Shown: positions 18,658 through 27,147, counted from the first letter of the stretch. The stretch is 64,000 nt of DNA from Sphingobium sp. SCG-1 (GCF_002953135.1 NZ_CP026372.1:992001-1056000); one strand, 5' to 3'. The notes: generated by a model not told the origin, from the sequence alone. Numbers and translations: made by a program.

Positions 18658-19590
18658 TTACTGAACGATCATCAGCCGATTGCGGCGGAGCCGGACATGC
18701 TCTCGCCAGGCGATGTACAGCCCGCTTGCGACGATGAACGCTGCGCCGATCCAGGTTGTTGGCAACGGCCACTCATTCCAGATGAACCACCCAAACAGCG
18801 TCGCCCACAAAATAGAGCTGTAGTCCATCGGCAGGACCAGCGACACCGGCCCCCAACGCAAAGCCCCGGTCATGCACAATTGCGCTATTCCGCCAGAGAT
18901 GCCTATGCCGATCAGTGTGAGCCACGTCATGCTATCATGCGCCTGCGCCTTGAAGATCAATCCGACCGTAAGGGGCGGCAGAGATATGAGCGTGAACCAG
19001 AAGACAGTGACAGAGGCGCCCTCGGTACGGCCAAGCTCCCGCAGGATGAGGCTGATGCACGCGGTCAGCACGGCCGCGCCGAGAGCGACGGCGACGCCGA
19101 ATAGCGGGAAGTGATTAGCGTCCGGCCTTACCATGATGAGGACGCCGACGAAACCGAGAAGGACCGCCGACCAGCGATGAAACCCCGTCGCTTCCTTCAA
19201 CAGCAGGGCCGAGAGAATAGTCGCGAATATCGGCATCGAAAAGCCGATGGTCGTCGCCTCCGCCAGCGGCAGTAATATATAGGAACCGAAATTGAGCACC
19301 ATGCCGATCGAACCTAGCACTGCCCGGCTGGCGTGCGTGCCGATCCGCTTGGTGTACACGGCTCGCGGACCCTGAATCATGCAAATCCAGCCGAACACGA
19401 TCGGCAATGCAATGGCCTGCCGATAGAACAGTGACTCTGCAAGGTGGACGCCGCGCGTATCGGCGAGCTTCACGAGTGCGAACATCGTTGCAAGGCACAG
19501 CATCGCAAGCAGGCGCAGCCCGAGCGCGAAAAAGGGCCGTTCTTCACGGTCCGGCGAAGCGACAATAGAAGGAGCGGTGGCGGTTTCCAC
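18658..19590 (-). CDS. EamA/DMT-family transporter
   Basis: The 310-residue protein has about ten hydrophobic segments in two five-helix halves, the layout of EamA (RhaT/DMT) permeases. The first half begins near LLAMLCLATMFALVKL and the second near LGAAVLTACISLIL. It starts with GTG behind a GGGAG ribosome binding site. Such proteins export metabolites or amino acid-like compounds, but the substrate cannot be read from the sequence. Confidence 0.88.
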   Translation of the reverse strand: METATAPSIVASPDREERPFFALGLRLLAMLCLATMFALVKLADTRGVHLAESLFYRQAIALPIVFGWICMIQGPRAVYTKRIGTHASRAVLGSIGMVLNFGSYILLPLAEATTIGFSMPIFATILSALLLKEATGFHRWSAVLLGFVGVLIMVRPDANHFPLFGVAVALGAAVLTACISLILRELGRTEGASVTVFWFTLISLPPLTVGLIFKAQAHDSMTWLTLIGIGISGGIAQLCMTGALRWGPVSLVLPMDYSSILWATLFGWFIWNEWPLPTTWIGAAFIVASGLYIAWREHVRLRRNRLMIVQ

Positions 19591-19669
19591 CGGCTCCCTT
19601 TAGCGGCTTTGATGTGGCGCGCAATCCAGTGCGGCGCGCATCCTGACGGTGAAGTTGACGGTAGAAACG

Positions 19670-20497
19670 CTATTTCGCGGGTTTGACGAACTTCAATGTC
19701 ATACGGTCGCTCTCACCGATCCCAAGATACTTTGCCTTGTCAGTTTCCCCATTGGTGAGCGAGGGCGGCAGGGTCCAGACGCCCTTCGCCCAGTCCGCCG
19801 TGTCCTTGGAGTTCGCGTTTACTTCCGACGCGCCAACATATTTGAAGCCTGCCGCTTCAGCGAGACGGCGGACGGTCGACACCTTCAGATAGCCTGATGA
19901 TTTCTCGAGGGCTGTGTCGCGCGCTTCGAGCAGTCGATGGTCGACGATGCCGAGCGTGCCGCCCGGCTTCAACATGGCGAAGAAGGCCTGAAAGCTGGCG
20001 GCCTCGTTTCCATCCATCACCATGTTATGCACATTGCGGAAAGTGAGGACGGTGTCGACGCTGTTGGCCGGGATGCCGGTGTCGGGCCAGGGAATCAGCT
20101 TAGCCTTGCCATAGATTTCCGGAGTTGCCGTCAACTTCGCCTTCAACTTGTCAAAGCCTTTGCCTGGTTCCTGCGCAGCGTAGTAGGTGCCATGGTCCTT
20201 CAGCAAGGGAGCGAGGATTTCAGTATACCACCCCGCTCCCGGCGAAAATTCGACGACGGTCTGCTCGGGTGTGACGCCGAAGAAGGATAGCGTTTCGACC
20301 GGATGGCGATATTTGTCGCGGAGCACGTTGGCGGGGGTGCGGGTCGGTGCGGCGACTGCTGTAGTCAACGCCCGATGCGGATCAGTGGTATGATGGCCCA
20401 TCTTGCTATGGTCCATCGCCTGCTGCGCGATGGCGAAAGGGGCCAGCGCGATAAGGCCGAGGGCTGTGACGCAGGCAAAGGCGGTGGGGATTCGCAT
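19670..20497 (-). CDS. Exported SAM-dependent methyltransferase-like protein
   Basis: This 275-residue protein has a signal peptide ending near PFAIAQQ and a short His-rich stretch (MDHSKMGHH). It then carries a class I methyltransferase fold with the SAM motif VVEFSPGAGWYTEIL near residue 85 and a later VDTVLTFRNVHNM. It resembles the predicted methyltransferases of COG4798, often exported. Substrate is unknown. The His/Met-rich segment and the downstream neighbour of MerC type would fit a metal-linked role, which is only inference. Confidence 0.8.
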   Translation of the reverse strand: MRIPTAFACVTALGLIALAPFAIAQQAMDHSKMGHHTTDPHRALTTAVAAPTRTPANVLRDKYRHPVETLSFFGVTPEQTVVEFSPGAGWYTEILAPLLKDHGTYYAAQEPGKGFDKLKAKLTATPEIYGKAKLIPWPDTGIPANSVDTVLTFRNVHNMVMDGNEAASFQAFFAMLKPGGTLGIVDHRLLEARDTALEKSSGYLKVSTVRRLAEAAGFKYVGASEVNANSKDTADWAKGVWTLPPSLTNGETDKAKYLGIGESDRMTLKFVKPAK

Positions 20498-20569
20498 TGG
20501 AGGCTCCTCTTCAAAGGTGCCCGACCATGACTGTGTGCGATATGCTACGCAAGCGGAATGGAAGCTTCG

Positions 20570-20959
20570 TTAGCGCCCCGCCCGATGATTGAGATCGTGG
20601 CCCAGCGCGAGGATCGCGACGCCCACGATCGTATAGACGCTCTCTTCCAGCCCATGATCCATCGTCATCGCCCCCGCCATAACGCCCAAGCCCAGCGCGC
20701 CTACGGCGGCGGGCATCATGAAGCCATGCTTTATCGCGCCATGTCCCAGTGCGACAGCGCCAAGAATAATCGCCATCACCAGCCCGGTTTCATGAATCAG
20801 CGGGTTGGAAAAAATGCCGCCAGCGGATGCCAATAGTCCCAAAATCACGGCCGTCGCCACGCAGTGCGCAGCGCAAAGGCCCGATAGCGCCACCGCGACG
20901 CGATCGATCGTGCCTGTGGCCAGTACGGAACGGAAACTGAGCAACATCGTGAATGCCAC
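20570..20959 (-). CDS. merC: MerC-domain membrane protein
   Basis: The 129-residue protein has four hydrophobic segments and the paired cysteine motif CAAHC near residue 28, typical of MerC, an inner-membrane metal transporter or metal-binding protein. No mercury operon genes are nearby, so a role in mercury resistance is unlikely. Sphingomonads often carry lone MerC homologues linked to zinc or other metals. It starts with GTG; an ATG four codons later is possible. Confidence 0.8.
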   Translation of the reverse strand: MAFTMLLSFRSVLATGTIDRVAVALSGLCAAHCVATAVILGLLASAGGIFSNPLIHETGLVMAIILGAVALGHGAIKHGFMMPAAVGALGLGVMAGAMTMDHGLEESVYTIVGVAILALGHDLNHRAGR

Positions 20960-21076
20960 ATAAGCGCATTATGGATAAGATACAACATCACATGGCGGCG
21001 CAGCAGCAGAATTATATTCCTGTAACGTGCAACGATCGCCCTTGAACCTGGCCGGGCAGGCGCGCAAAGCGCAGTC

Positions 21077-22129
21077 ATGTCCACGTCGCTCAGCCAATCG
21101 GCGTTTTCGCGCCGTTCTTATCCCCGCCCGCGCGCTATCGCCGCATGGCTATTGGCTGTCGCGGCTCTTGTCTTTGCCATGGTCGTCGTCGGGGGAATCA
21201 CTCGGCTTACGGAGTCCGGCTTGTCGATCACCGAGTGGAAGCCGATCAGCGGCGCGCTCCCGCCGTTGTCCAATGCGGACTGGATGGACGCGTTCAACAA
21301 GTACAAGCAGATCCCGGAATATCAGGAAATTAACAAGGGCATGAGCCTGTCGGATTTCCAGTTCATCTTCTTTTGGGAATGGACGCACCGGCTGCTGGGG
21401 CGCGTGATCGGGCTGGCGTTTGCGCTGCCGCTGGCGTGGTTCGCGTGGAAGCGGGCGATCCCGGCAGGATATGGCCCGCGCCTTTTCGCGCTGCTGATGC
21501 TGGGCGGCCTGCAAGGCGCGATAGGCTGGTGGATGGTGGCGTCAGGTCTGTCGGTGAGGACCGATGTCAGCCACTACCGGCTCGCAGTACATCTGCTGAC
21601 GGCGCTGTTCGTACTGGCGGGGCTGGTGTGGACTGCGCTCGATCTGCTGGCACAGGCAGCGGACACGCGCGCTCTCCCGGCGCGGCTCAGGGGCTTTGCC
21701 TTGGTCGCCGGTCTGGCGCTGTTCGTTCAACTGTTATTCGGCGCTTATACGGCGGGGCTGAACGCGGGTTATGTCGCAAACACATGGCCTTTGATGAACG
21801 ACCGTTTCTTCCCCGAAGGTGTGCAATGGCTTGGCTCCTTCGGGAGCACGATCACCAACGATCCTTACCTCATCCACTTCATTCACCGCTGGTGGGCGTT
21901 TGTCACGGCGGCCGTGCTGATCGTGCTGGCGCGCAGGGCCAAGCGCGCCGGATTGCGGGGCGCGTCGATCGCGCTCAATGCCAGCGTGGGGAGCCAGGTA
22001 CTGCTTGGTATCGCTACGGTCATCAGCGGAGTAGCGTTACCACTGGCGGTTTTGCATCAGGCGGTAGGCGCGCTGGTGGTCGCCAGTACCGCCTGGGCCG
22101 CCCATTCGATAGGTGCGCGCAGACGGTAA
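21077..22129 (+). CDS. ctaA: Heme A synthase (COX15/CtaA)
   Basis: CtaA oxidises the methyl group of heme O to make heme A for cytochrome aa3 oxidases in the inner membrane. The 350-residue protein has eight hydrophobic segments and the family signatures GGITRLTESGLSITEWKP near residue 36, EWTHRLLGR near residue 99 and HFIHRWWA near residue 268, which carry heme-binding histidines. The alphaproteobacterial (type 2) length is right. It is a single gene upstream of rplM. Confidence 0.95.
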   Translation: MSTSLSQSAFSRRSYPRPRAIAAWLLAVAALVFAMVVVGGITRLTESGLSITEWKPISGALPPLSNADWMDAFNKYKQIPEYQEINKGMSLSDFQFIFFWEWTHRLLGRVIGLAFALPLAWFAWKRAIPAGYGPRLFALLMLGGLQGAIGWWMVASGLSVRTDVSHYRLAVHLLTALFVLAGLVWTALDLLAQAADTRALPARLRGFALVAGLALFVQLLFGAYTAGLNAGYVANTWPLMNDRFFPEGVQWLGSFGSTITNDPYLIHFIHRWWAFVTAAVLIVLARRAKRAGLRGASIALNASVGSQVLLGIATVISGVALPLAVLHQAVGALVVASTAWAAHSIGARRR

Positions 22130-22176
22130 AAATCGCGATGGTATTATAATACCCGTCAGAAAACCCCCGCAATCTC

Positions 22177-22205
22177 TTGACTTCTGAGGCATTGGCCGTC
22201 ATTAG
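22177..22205 (+). promoter_or_regulatory. Candidate promoter of rplM-rpsI
   Basis: A TTGACT at 22177 is followed 17 bases later by CATTAG, about 60 bases before the rplM start. The -35 is good and the -10 weak. The region lies between ctaA and rplM, and nothing better is visible there. Confidence 0.45.
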
Positions 22206-22265
22206 CGCGCATCCCCCGGGCGGCGGCTTCGCCATCGGGATCGTATTCAACAGGAGATTCGGCCC

Positions 22266-22745
22266 ATGAAGGCGCTGATGAAGACGACCAAGTCGGCGAC
22301 GCCGGCTACGGTCGATAAGAAATGGGTGCTGATCGACGCGGACGGTCTGGTCGTGGGCCGTGCGGCTTCGATCATCGCCAATATCCTGCGCGGCAAGCAC
22401 AAGCCGAGCTACACCCCGCACATCGATTGTGGTGACAATGTCATCATCATCAATGCCGGCAAGGTGAAGTTCACCGGCAAGAAAATGACCGACAAGGTTT
22501 ATTACAAGCATACCGGCTATGCCGGTGGCATCAAGGAAACCACGCCAGCGAAGATCCTGGATGGCCGCTTCCCTGAACGCGTGCTGGAAAAGGCGATCGA
22601 GCGCATGATCCCGCGCGGTCCGCTTGGCCGCCAGCAGATGCGCAACCTGCGCGTCTTCGCCGGTGCCGAGCATTCTCACGAAGCACAGAACCCCGAAGTC
22701 ATCGACCTCGGTGCCCGCAATCGCAAGAACAAGGTGGGTGCATAA
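22266..22745 (+). CDS. rplM: 50S ribosomal protein L13
   Basis: L13 is an early-assembly protein of the large ribosomal subunit. The 159-residue protein has the family signatures KKWVLIDADGLVVGRAAS, YYKHTGYAGG and MIPRGPLGRQQMRNLRVFAG. An AACAGGAGAT ribosome binding site precedes the ATG. Its TAA overlaps the rpsI ATG, and the rplM-rpsI pair is universal in bacteria. Confidence 0.98.
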   Translation: MKALMKTTKSATPATVDKKWVLIDADGLVVGRAASIIANILRGKHKPSYTPHIDCGDNVIIINAGKVKFTGKKMTDKVYYKHTGYAGGIKETTPAKILDGRFPERVLEKAIERMIPRGPLGRQQMRNLRVFAGAEHSHEAQNPEVIDLGARNRKNKVGA

Positions 22746-23281
22746 TGTCCGATAACCGCCAGTCACTCTCCGACCTCGCCGAACTGACGTCCGCTGCGCC
22801 TGTCGCCGCTGCCGCTTCGGTGCCTTCGGAAGCATCCGCTCCCGTCCAGCCCGCCGCGCCGACGATGCCGCTGCGTGAGCAGGAAATCGACGGCTTGGGC
22901 CGCGCCTATGCAACCGGCCGCCGCAAGGACGCCGTTGCCCGCGTGTGGATCAAGCCCGGTTCGGGCAAGGTCACCGTCAATGGCCGCGACCAGGAAATCT
23001 ACTTTGCGCGTCCGACGCTGCGTCTGGTGCTGAACCAGCCGTTCACCGTCACCGACCGCACGGGCGCCTATGACGTCATCGCGACCGTCAAGGGCGGCGG
23101 TCTTTCCGGTCAGGCCGGTGCGGTCAAGCACGGCATCAGCCAGGCGCTGACCAAGTACGAGCCTGCCCTGCGCGGTGCGGTCAAGGCCGAAGGCTTCCTG
23201 ACCCGCGACAGCCGCACGGTCGAGCGTAAGAAGTACGGCAAGGCGAAGGCCCGCAAGAGCTTCCAGTTCTCGAAGCGCTGA
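22745..23281 (+). CDS. rpsI: 30S ribosomal protein S9
   Basis: S9 binds 16S rRNA and its C-terminal tail reaches the P site. The 178-residue product has an Ala/Pro/Ser-rich N-terminal extension of about 50 residues, then the conserved core ATGRRKDAVARVWIKPGSG and the basic tail ending in FSKR, which contacts the P-site tRNA. The extension is common in alphaproteobacterial S9. A clear intrinsic terminator follows. Confidence 0.98.
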   Translation: MSDNRQSLSDLAELTSAAPVAAAASVPSEASAPVQPAAPTMPLREQEIDGLGRAYATGRRKDAVARVWIKPGSGKVTVNGRDQEIYFARPTLRLVLNQPFTVTDRTGAYDVIATVKGGGLSGQAGAVKHGISQALTKYEPALRGAVKAEGFLTRDSRTVERKKYGKAKARKSFQFSKR

Positions 23282-23303
23282 TTTCGGGAATATACCAACC
23301 TCG

Positions 23304-23335
23304 AAAAGGGCGGTCCTTATGGGATCGCCCTTTTT
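23304..23335 (+). terminator. Intrinsic terminator of rplM-rpsI
   Basis: A GC-rich stem (GGGCGGTCC with GGATCGCCC, one G-T pair, flanked by A-T pairs) closes a five-base loop and runs straight into TTTTTC. This is a textbook Rho-independent terminator 22 bases after the rpsI stop. Confidence 0.9.
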
Positions 23336-23397
23336 CATTTGAGCATTTGTGCCGGTGATGAGAAGATCATGCGCCGGGCATCGGCGGGAGACGCATC

Positions 23398-23577
23398 ATG
23401 GGCGAGAGGTTCGAGCGCCACAAGCAACCCTGGACTTCGGAGGAACTGGCGAAGCTGCGCACGCTGGCGACGAAGGGCATGGCGATGAAGGCGATCGCCA
23501 AGGCGCTGACGCGGAGCGAGGAGTCCGTCAAGGACCGCGCCAAGGCGGACGGGATCAAGATCGCAAAGCTGCGGTGA
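23398..23577 (+). CDS. Small helix-turn-helix-like protein
   Basis: This 59-residue reading frame begins at ATG 23398 behind a purine-rich GGCGGGAGAC. It encodes MGERFERHKQPWTSEELAKL followed by a second helix region (MAMKAIAKALTRSEESVKDRAK). The WTSEE start and the spacing of the helices resemble a Myb/SANT or homeodomain-like HTH. Its TGA overlaps the GTG of the next gene, which supports real translation. Function unknown; DNA binding is an inference. Confidence 0.7.
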   Translation: MGERFERHKQPWTSEELAKLRTLATKGMAMKAIAKALTRSEESVKDRAKADGIKIAKLR

Positions 23578-24095
23578 GCGCCGCGGGGGGCGCCGTTCGG
23601 TCGGGCGGTAATGTGCTTGCGTTTGCTGGCGCAGCGCCGAAAGGCTTTGCAGAGGATGAGCGCGGACTTCCCTTGACGCTGGACGACGGAGCGCGCGCGA
23701 TCCTCGAAGCGCAGGTCACACAATTGATACGCGCCGCCGCGTTCCTCGCGCGTGATCCCGCCGCCGTGCGTGGCGACCGCCCCATGCCGCGCCGGGTGAT
23801 GGGCAACGGCCTGCGGGAACTCGATATCTTTCTTGTCGATATCGTGGGGCAGGCGGTAGGACAACGCTCCGAGCGACGCGTCTATTGCGCCGCGGAGGCA
23901 TGGCGGCGCTCAGGGCCGGGGATCGGACTGGCGGCGCGCCATCACGCGGCACTGGTGCAACTACGCGCGGCACAAAACCGCATGGCCTTCGAACCTGCCC
24001 GCCTGTGGATCGGTCCGCCCTATCCGCTGGCGCTGGCCTGTGCGGCGTATAGCGCACTGGCGTTGATGGTTTTGGAGAGAGTTAAGGTGAGGTGA
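23574..24095 (+). CDS. Unknown protein, probably cytoplasmic
   Basis: The frame starts at GTG 23574, overlapping the stop of the small HTH-like gene, and gives 173 residues. Features are an Ala/Gly-rich start, a helical segment with ILEAQVTQLIRAAAFLARDPAAV, and a hydrophobic C-terminal stretch (YPLALACAAYSALALMVLE) that could be one membrane helix. An earlier in-frame ATG exists but lies inside the upstream small gene. I do not recognise the family. It is the last core-like gene before the accessory region. Confidence 0.6.
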   Translation: MSAAGGAVRSGGNVLAFAGAAPKGFAEDERGLPLTLDDGARAILEAQVTQLIRAAAFLARDPAAVRGDRPMPRRVMGNGLRELDIFLVDIVGQAVGQRSERRVYCAAEAWRRSGPGIGLAARHHAALVQLRAAQNRMAFEPARLWIGPPYPLALACAAYSALALMVLERVKVR

Positions 24096-24873
24096 GTAGA
24101 CGTGAGTGGACGTGGGGGGCACGAGAGCTTCGCGCCATAGTCAGTCACGCAGCGGCGAGATCAGCGTTCCCGTAACTGCCGTTCACGAAGAAGCCGGCGT
24201 TCGCAATCCTGGCCGTGCAAAGCGTTAAACGGACAAGCCGCCATCCTGTCGGCTTTTGGAGGCTATCGGCGAAAGGCATCTTCAGCCAGGGGTTCGACTA
24301 CCGGAAGCTGGTCGGGATATTGCGTTGGCGGCCGTCGGCCATGATACGCTGATCTCGCATGTTGACGACCTTTCGCGGTTGATCGCACTCGATCGATTTT
24401 GACCGATCCTCATTATCGTGAATTCACACATGATCCGATCGGCTCAATTATGACCGCCCGCAGGCTGATGCCGCGATGATCTGAAACTTGGTGAGCTTTC
24501 CGATCAAATGCCACTGAAGCTGACGATCTCGATGCCCGATCTGCATGGCGTCCCCGCCTCCCAGGGTAAGGGGGCATCTAAAAGCCCATCTGCCGCGCAA
24601 TTCACAAAACTCGTATTTTCCGAATGGCAACGTGCCAAACTGTGCAACAGTGCCCAAAAGGCTAATGAACAATATTGGTGCGGTCGAGATGCCTTTCCGA
24701 GGCTAGTATCTCCGCCTAATGCCTTGTTTTCAATATATTTGTTCTGACAAATTCTTACTCAGAGCGACATGTTTTGACCTGCCCTTGTGCCATTTGTGCC
24801 ATGCTGACTATGCCGAGTCAGGCGAACCGCACCCGTCAGGCGGTGTGGCACAAAAATAGCAGGATTCGGCACA
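24096..24873 (+). other. Gene-free stretch at the core/accessory boundary
   Basis: I see no convincing gene, tRNA or intact insertion sequence in these 778 bases. Short open frames on both strands have poor composition and no recognisable motif. GC content drops in the second half (for example around 24640-24760). Being directly before an integrase gene, this stretch may include an attachment site, but no repeat copy is visible inside the window. Confidence 0.4.
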
Positions 24874-25899
24874 ATGGCGACCATCCAGAAGCGAAAGAAA
24901 TCGTGGCGCGTCCAAGTGCGTCGCAAAGGCGGGGCGCTTTCGGCGACCTTCGACACACGGGCCGAGGCCGAAGCCTGGGCGATCGCGACCGAAGCCAAGG
25001 TCCTCGCGGGCAAAAACGCCGAGACCATCGTCCAGGAACCGATCGCACCCGTCGTCGGGAAAGCGGCCAAGGACGTGTTCACACGTTACGCCAAGGAAGT
25101 GTCGCCTGGAAAAAGAGGCGGGCGGTGGGAAGAGATTCGCATCAAGATGCTTATCCGCCGGAGCCGTTTGTTCGACCGGCCGATAACGGCCATCACGGGT
25201 CCTGACATGGCGGAGTGGCGTGACAAGCGGCTGTGCAAGGTGTCTGCCTCGACCGTGAACCGCGAGCTCTGCCTGATCTCGAGCATGTTCAGCCACGCGA
25301 TGAAGGAGTGGCGCGTGGGCCTGACCTTCAATCCATGCGCCCTGATCACGAAACCGCGCAAGCCACGGCCACGCACGCAGCGCGTCACGGAGCCGGACCG
25401 CAAGGCCATCATCGCAAAGCTCGGTTGGAATGGAGTATCGGAGCCGACGACGTCGGGGCAATGGGTGGCGTTCTCCTTCTACCTCGCGCTCGAAACCGCG
25501 ATGCGGAAGGGCGAAATCCTTTCGCTGCGGTGGTCGGACATCGACTTCGACGCCCGCCATGCGCACCTCGACATGACGAAGAATGGCGACGAACGCGACG
25601 TGCCATTGTCCAAGGCCGCGATGGCGCTGCTGCGGATCGTGAAGAAGCGGGAGCCGACGGCGTCGGTCGTTCCCGTGCGGGCGGGGCACTTCGACAAGCT
25701 GTTTCGCGACGCAAAACGCGAAGCCGGCCTGTCCCACATCCACTTTCATGACAGTCGGCGGGAAGCCGCCACGACAATGGCCCCGAAGCTGTCCAACGTG
25801 CTCGAGTTGGCGGCGATCACAGGGCACAAGTCCCTTTCGATGCTTCAAATCTACTACAAGCCGAGAGCAGCCGATCTCGCTGCGCGGCTGGATGCATAG
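24874..25899 (+). CDS. int: Tyrosine recombinase / phage-type integrase
   Basis: The 341-residue protein has an N-terminal arm-binding part (MATIQKRKKSWRVQVRRKGG), a core-binding SAM-like domain, and a C-terminal catalytic domain. Catalytic residues are visible: Arg in TAMRKGEIL near residue 210, His-x-x-Arg in HDSRREA near 291, His in GHKS near 314, and the nucleophile Tyr in QIYY near 325. Such enzymes integrate and excise phages, islands and ICEs. It faces into the accessory region and is followed by a toxin-antitoxin pair. Whether it serves the ICE control module at 57-61 kb cannot be told from this window. Confidence 0.9.
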   Translation: MATIQKRKKSWRVQVRRKGGALSATFDTRAEAEAWAIATEAKVLAGKNAETIVQEPIAPVVGKAAKDVFTRYAKEVSPGKRGGRWEEIRIKMLIRRSRLFDRPITAITGPDMAEWRDKRLCKVSASTVNRELCLISSMFSHAMKEWRVGLTFNPCALITKPRKPRPRTQRVTEPDRKAIIAKLGWNGVSEPTTSGQWVAFSFYLALETAMRKGEILSLRWSDIDFDARHAHLDMTKNGDERDVPLSKAAMALLRIVKKREPTASVVPVRAGHFDKLFRDAKREAGLSHIHFHDSRREAATTMAPKLSNVLELAAITGHKSLSMLQIYYKPRAADLAARLDA

Positions 25900-25970
25900 G
25901 CATGGTACGTATGTCAGAGGTGCGATGGCGACCTTGGTCCGGCCCAGCAGAGAGGCCGACCTGCCAATTA

Positions 25971-25998
25971 TTGAAATCGTAGCCCTAAGGACTATACT
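25971..25998 (+). promoter_or_regulatory. Promoter of the toxin-antitoxin operon
   Basis: TTGAAA at 25971 and TATACT at 25993 are separated by 16 bases and lie about 30 bases before the toxin start. Both boxes are close to the sigma-70 consensus. Confidence 0.6.
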
Positions 25999-26027
25999 AT
26001 GACTCGTTTCGTCGAGTGAGCACGATC

Positions 26028-26426
26028 ATGACCGTGTTCATGACGAAGGGCTTCGCCCGTTTCGCGCGCAAGGCTGGTCTCGCGTCGGACTGTCTTCACG
26101 CTGCGGCAGCTGACGTCGCGGCCGGGGATCATGACGCGGACCTGGGCGGCGGCGTGTTCAAGCAGCGCGTGGCCAGACGGGGTGGTGGTAAGTCAGGAGG
26201 GTTTCGGACAATCATCTTGTTCAGGGTCGGCGGGCACAGTTTCTTCGCCCACGGCTTTGCTAAGAATGAGAAGGCCAATGTAAGTGTGAAGGAACTCAGG
26301 GCACTGAAGCAACTGGCGGCGGTGTACCTGAGGCTTTCGGAAAATGAGATTGGAGCCGCTATCGCGGCGGGCGAATTGATCGAGGTTTCGGATGATGATC
26401 GCGAAGGCGAAGAGCAAGCGGGCTGA
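26028..26426 (+). CDS. RelE/HigB-type toxin
   Basis: The roughly 130-residue protein begins MTVFMTKGFARFARKAG and contains DADLGGGVFKQRVAR and a later FRTIILFRVG and HGFAKNEKANVS. This is the pattern of the COG4737 branch of RelE/HigB mRNA interferases. I chose ATG 26028; a GTG at 26016 would add four residues. The stop lies inside the antitoxin gene (35-base overlap), and toxin-first order is usual for HigBA-like pairs. Confidence 0.82.
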   Translation: MTVFMTKGFARFARKAGLASDCLHAAAADVAAGDHDADLGGGVFKQRVARRGGGKSGGFRTIILFRVGGHSFFAHGFAKNEKANVSVKELRALKQLAAVYLRLSENEIGAAIAAGELIEVSDDDREGEEQAG

Positions 26427-26727
26427 AAGCCCGATTTTGGCGTCGGTGCATGAGGCCGCGGCGGGGCTCCATCGGATTGGGCTCGTAGACAAGTCGACGA
26501 TGCGCGAGTTCGATGCGCTATGTCTCACCCCGGTCGAGCCGATGGCGCCCGAAGAAATTCGCGCACTGCGGGAACGCGAGAAGGTCTCGCAGCCGGTGTT
26601 CGCTCACTACCTCAACGTTCGGAAAGACGCAGTCAGCAAGTGGGAGCGCGGTGAGAAGCGTCCCGACGGCCCTTCGCTCAAGCTGCTGAATCTCGTGAAG
26701 GCGAAGGGGTTGCAGGCAATCGCCTAA
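26392..26727 (+). CDS. XRE-family antitoxin (HigA/NadS-like)
   Basis: The 111-residue protein has a helix-turn-helix of the XRE type in its second half: IRALREREKVSQPVFAHYLN followed by VRKDAVSKWERGEKRPDGPSLKLLNLV. The N-terminal half (ESPILASVHEAAAGLHRIG) is the usual antitoxin leader of the HigA/NadS branch. It overlaps the toxin gene and would neutralise it and repress the shared promoter at 25971. Confidence 0.84.
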   Translation: MMIAKAKSKRAESPILASVHEAAAGLHRIGLVDKSTMREFDALCLTPVEPMAPEEIRALREREKVSQPVFAHYLNVRKDAVSKWERGEKRPDGPSLKLLNLVKAKGLQAIA

Positions 26728-27119
26728 CCGCGACAGAAGAACACTCCCATCGGGCACCCATGAGGCTGATTTTTCCCGCAAACAGGCAGGGAAAAATCAC
26801 CGGCACCATCAGTAGCGCCAACAGATCGTCGGGAAAGGGCGGGTTTTCCCGGACAAGGGCAAAGTTGCACTGCTCGACAGCCGCTTACTATAGCCATAAG
26901 GCAGCTGAAGGGCGTGATCATCATCATCGCCCAACAATCTATGTTGGTCGAAAACTCTGCTCGAAGCCGTCAGCCGAAAGCACCGCTCCGCGCGACACCC
27001 AGTCGGCGCTCGGTCAGGTCCGCGAACGAAACCAGCTGTGGGGCCCGGTAGACTCGTAACGCGCCGACCATCGAGGAATTGGCTCGATAATGGCTCGGGT
27101 CAAATCAACCGCGCCAGCC
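26728..27119 (+). other. Intergenic stretch, no gene supported
   Basis: This stretch lies between the antitoxin and the first TonB receptor. An open frame at 26760-27059 has a composition unlike its neighbours (many Ser, Lys, Arg) and no recognisable domain, so it is not called. It may be a decayed mobile-element edge. Confidence 0.4.
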
Positions 27120-27147
27120 TCCCCCGATAAAGATCCGCTTATCCCCC
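27120..27147 (+). promoter_or_regulatory. Direct repeat TCCCCC x2, 22-bp period, upstream of TonB receptor
   Basis: TCCCCC occurs at 27120 and again at 27142, exactly 22 bases (two helical turns) apart and about 80 bases before the receptor gene. On the other strand each repeat reads GGGGGA, close to the core of MalT boxes (GGGGAKGAGG). The same arrangement lies upstream of the second receptor at 43016. A binding site for one of the two MalT-like regulators in this island is likely. Confidence 0.55.

Noticed and set aside
20960..21000. Possible Zur/Fur-type palindrome upstream of the MerC-like gene
   Set aside because: TGATGTTGTATC has only a partial inverted partner, too weak to call.
24281..24310. 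GGTTCGACTACC resembling a tRNA T-arm near the integrase
   Set aside because: No matching stem, anticodon arm or acceptor stem can be built around it.
24508..24747. Open frame of 79 codons in the gene-free boundary stretch
   Set aside because: No ribosome binding site, no motif, and AT-rich tail; not enough support.
26760..27059. Open frame of 99 codons between the toxin-antitoxin pair and the first receptor
   Set aside because: Odd composition and no domain; it may be a mobile-element relic but cannot be supported.
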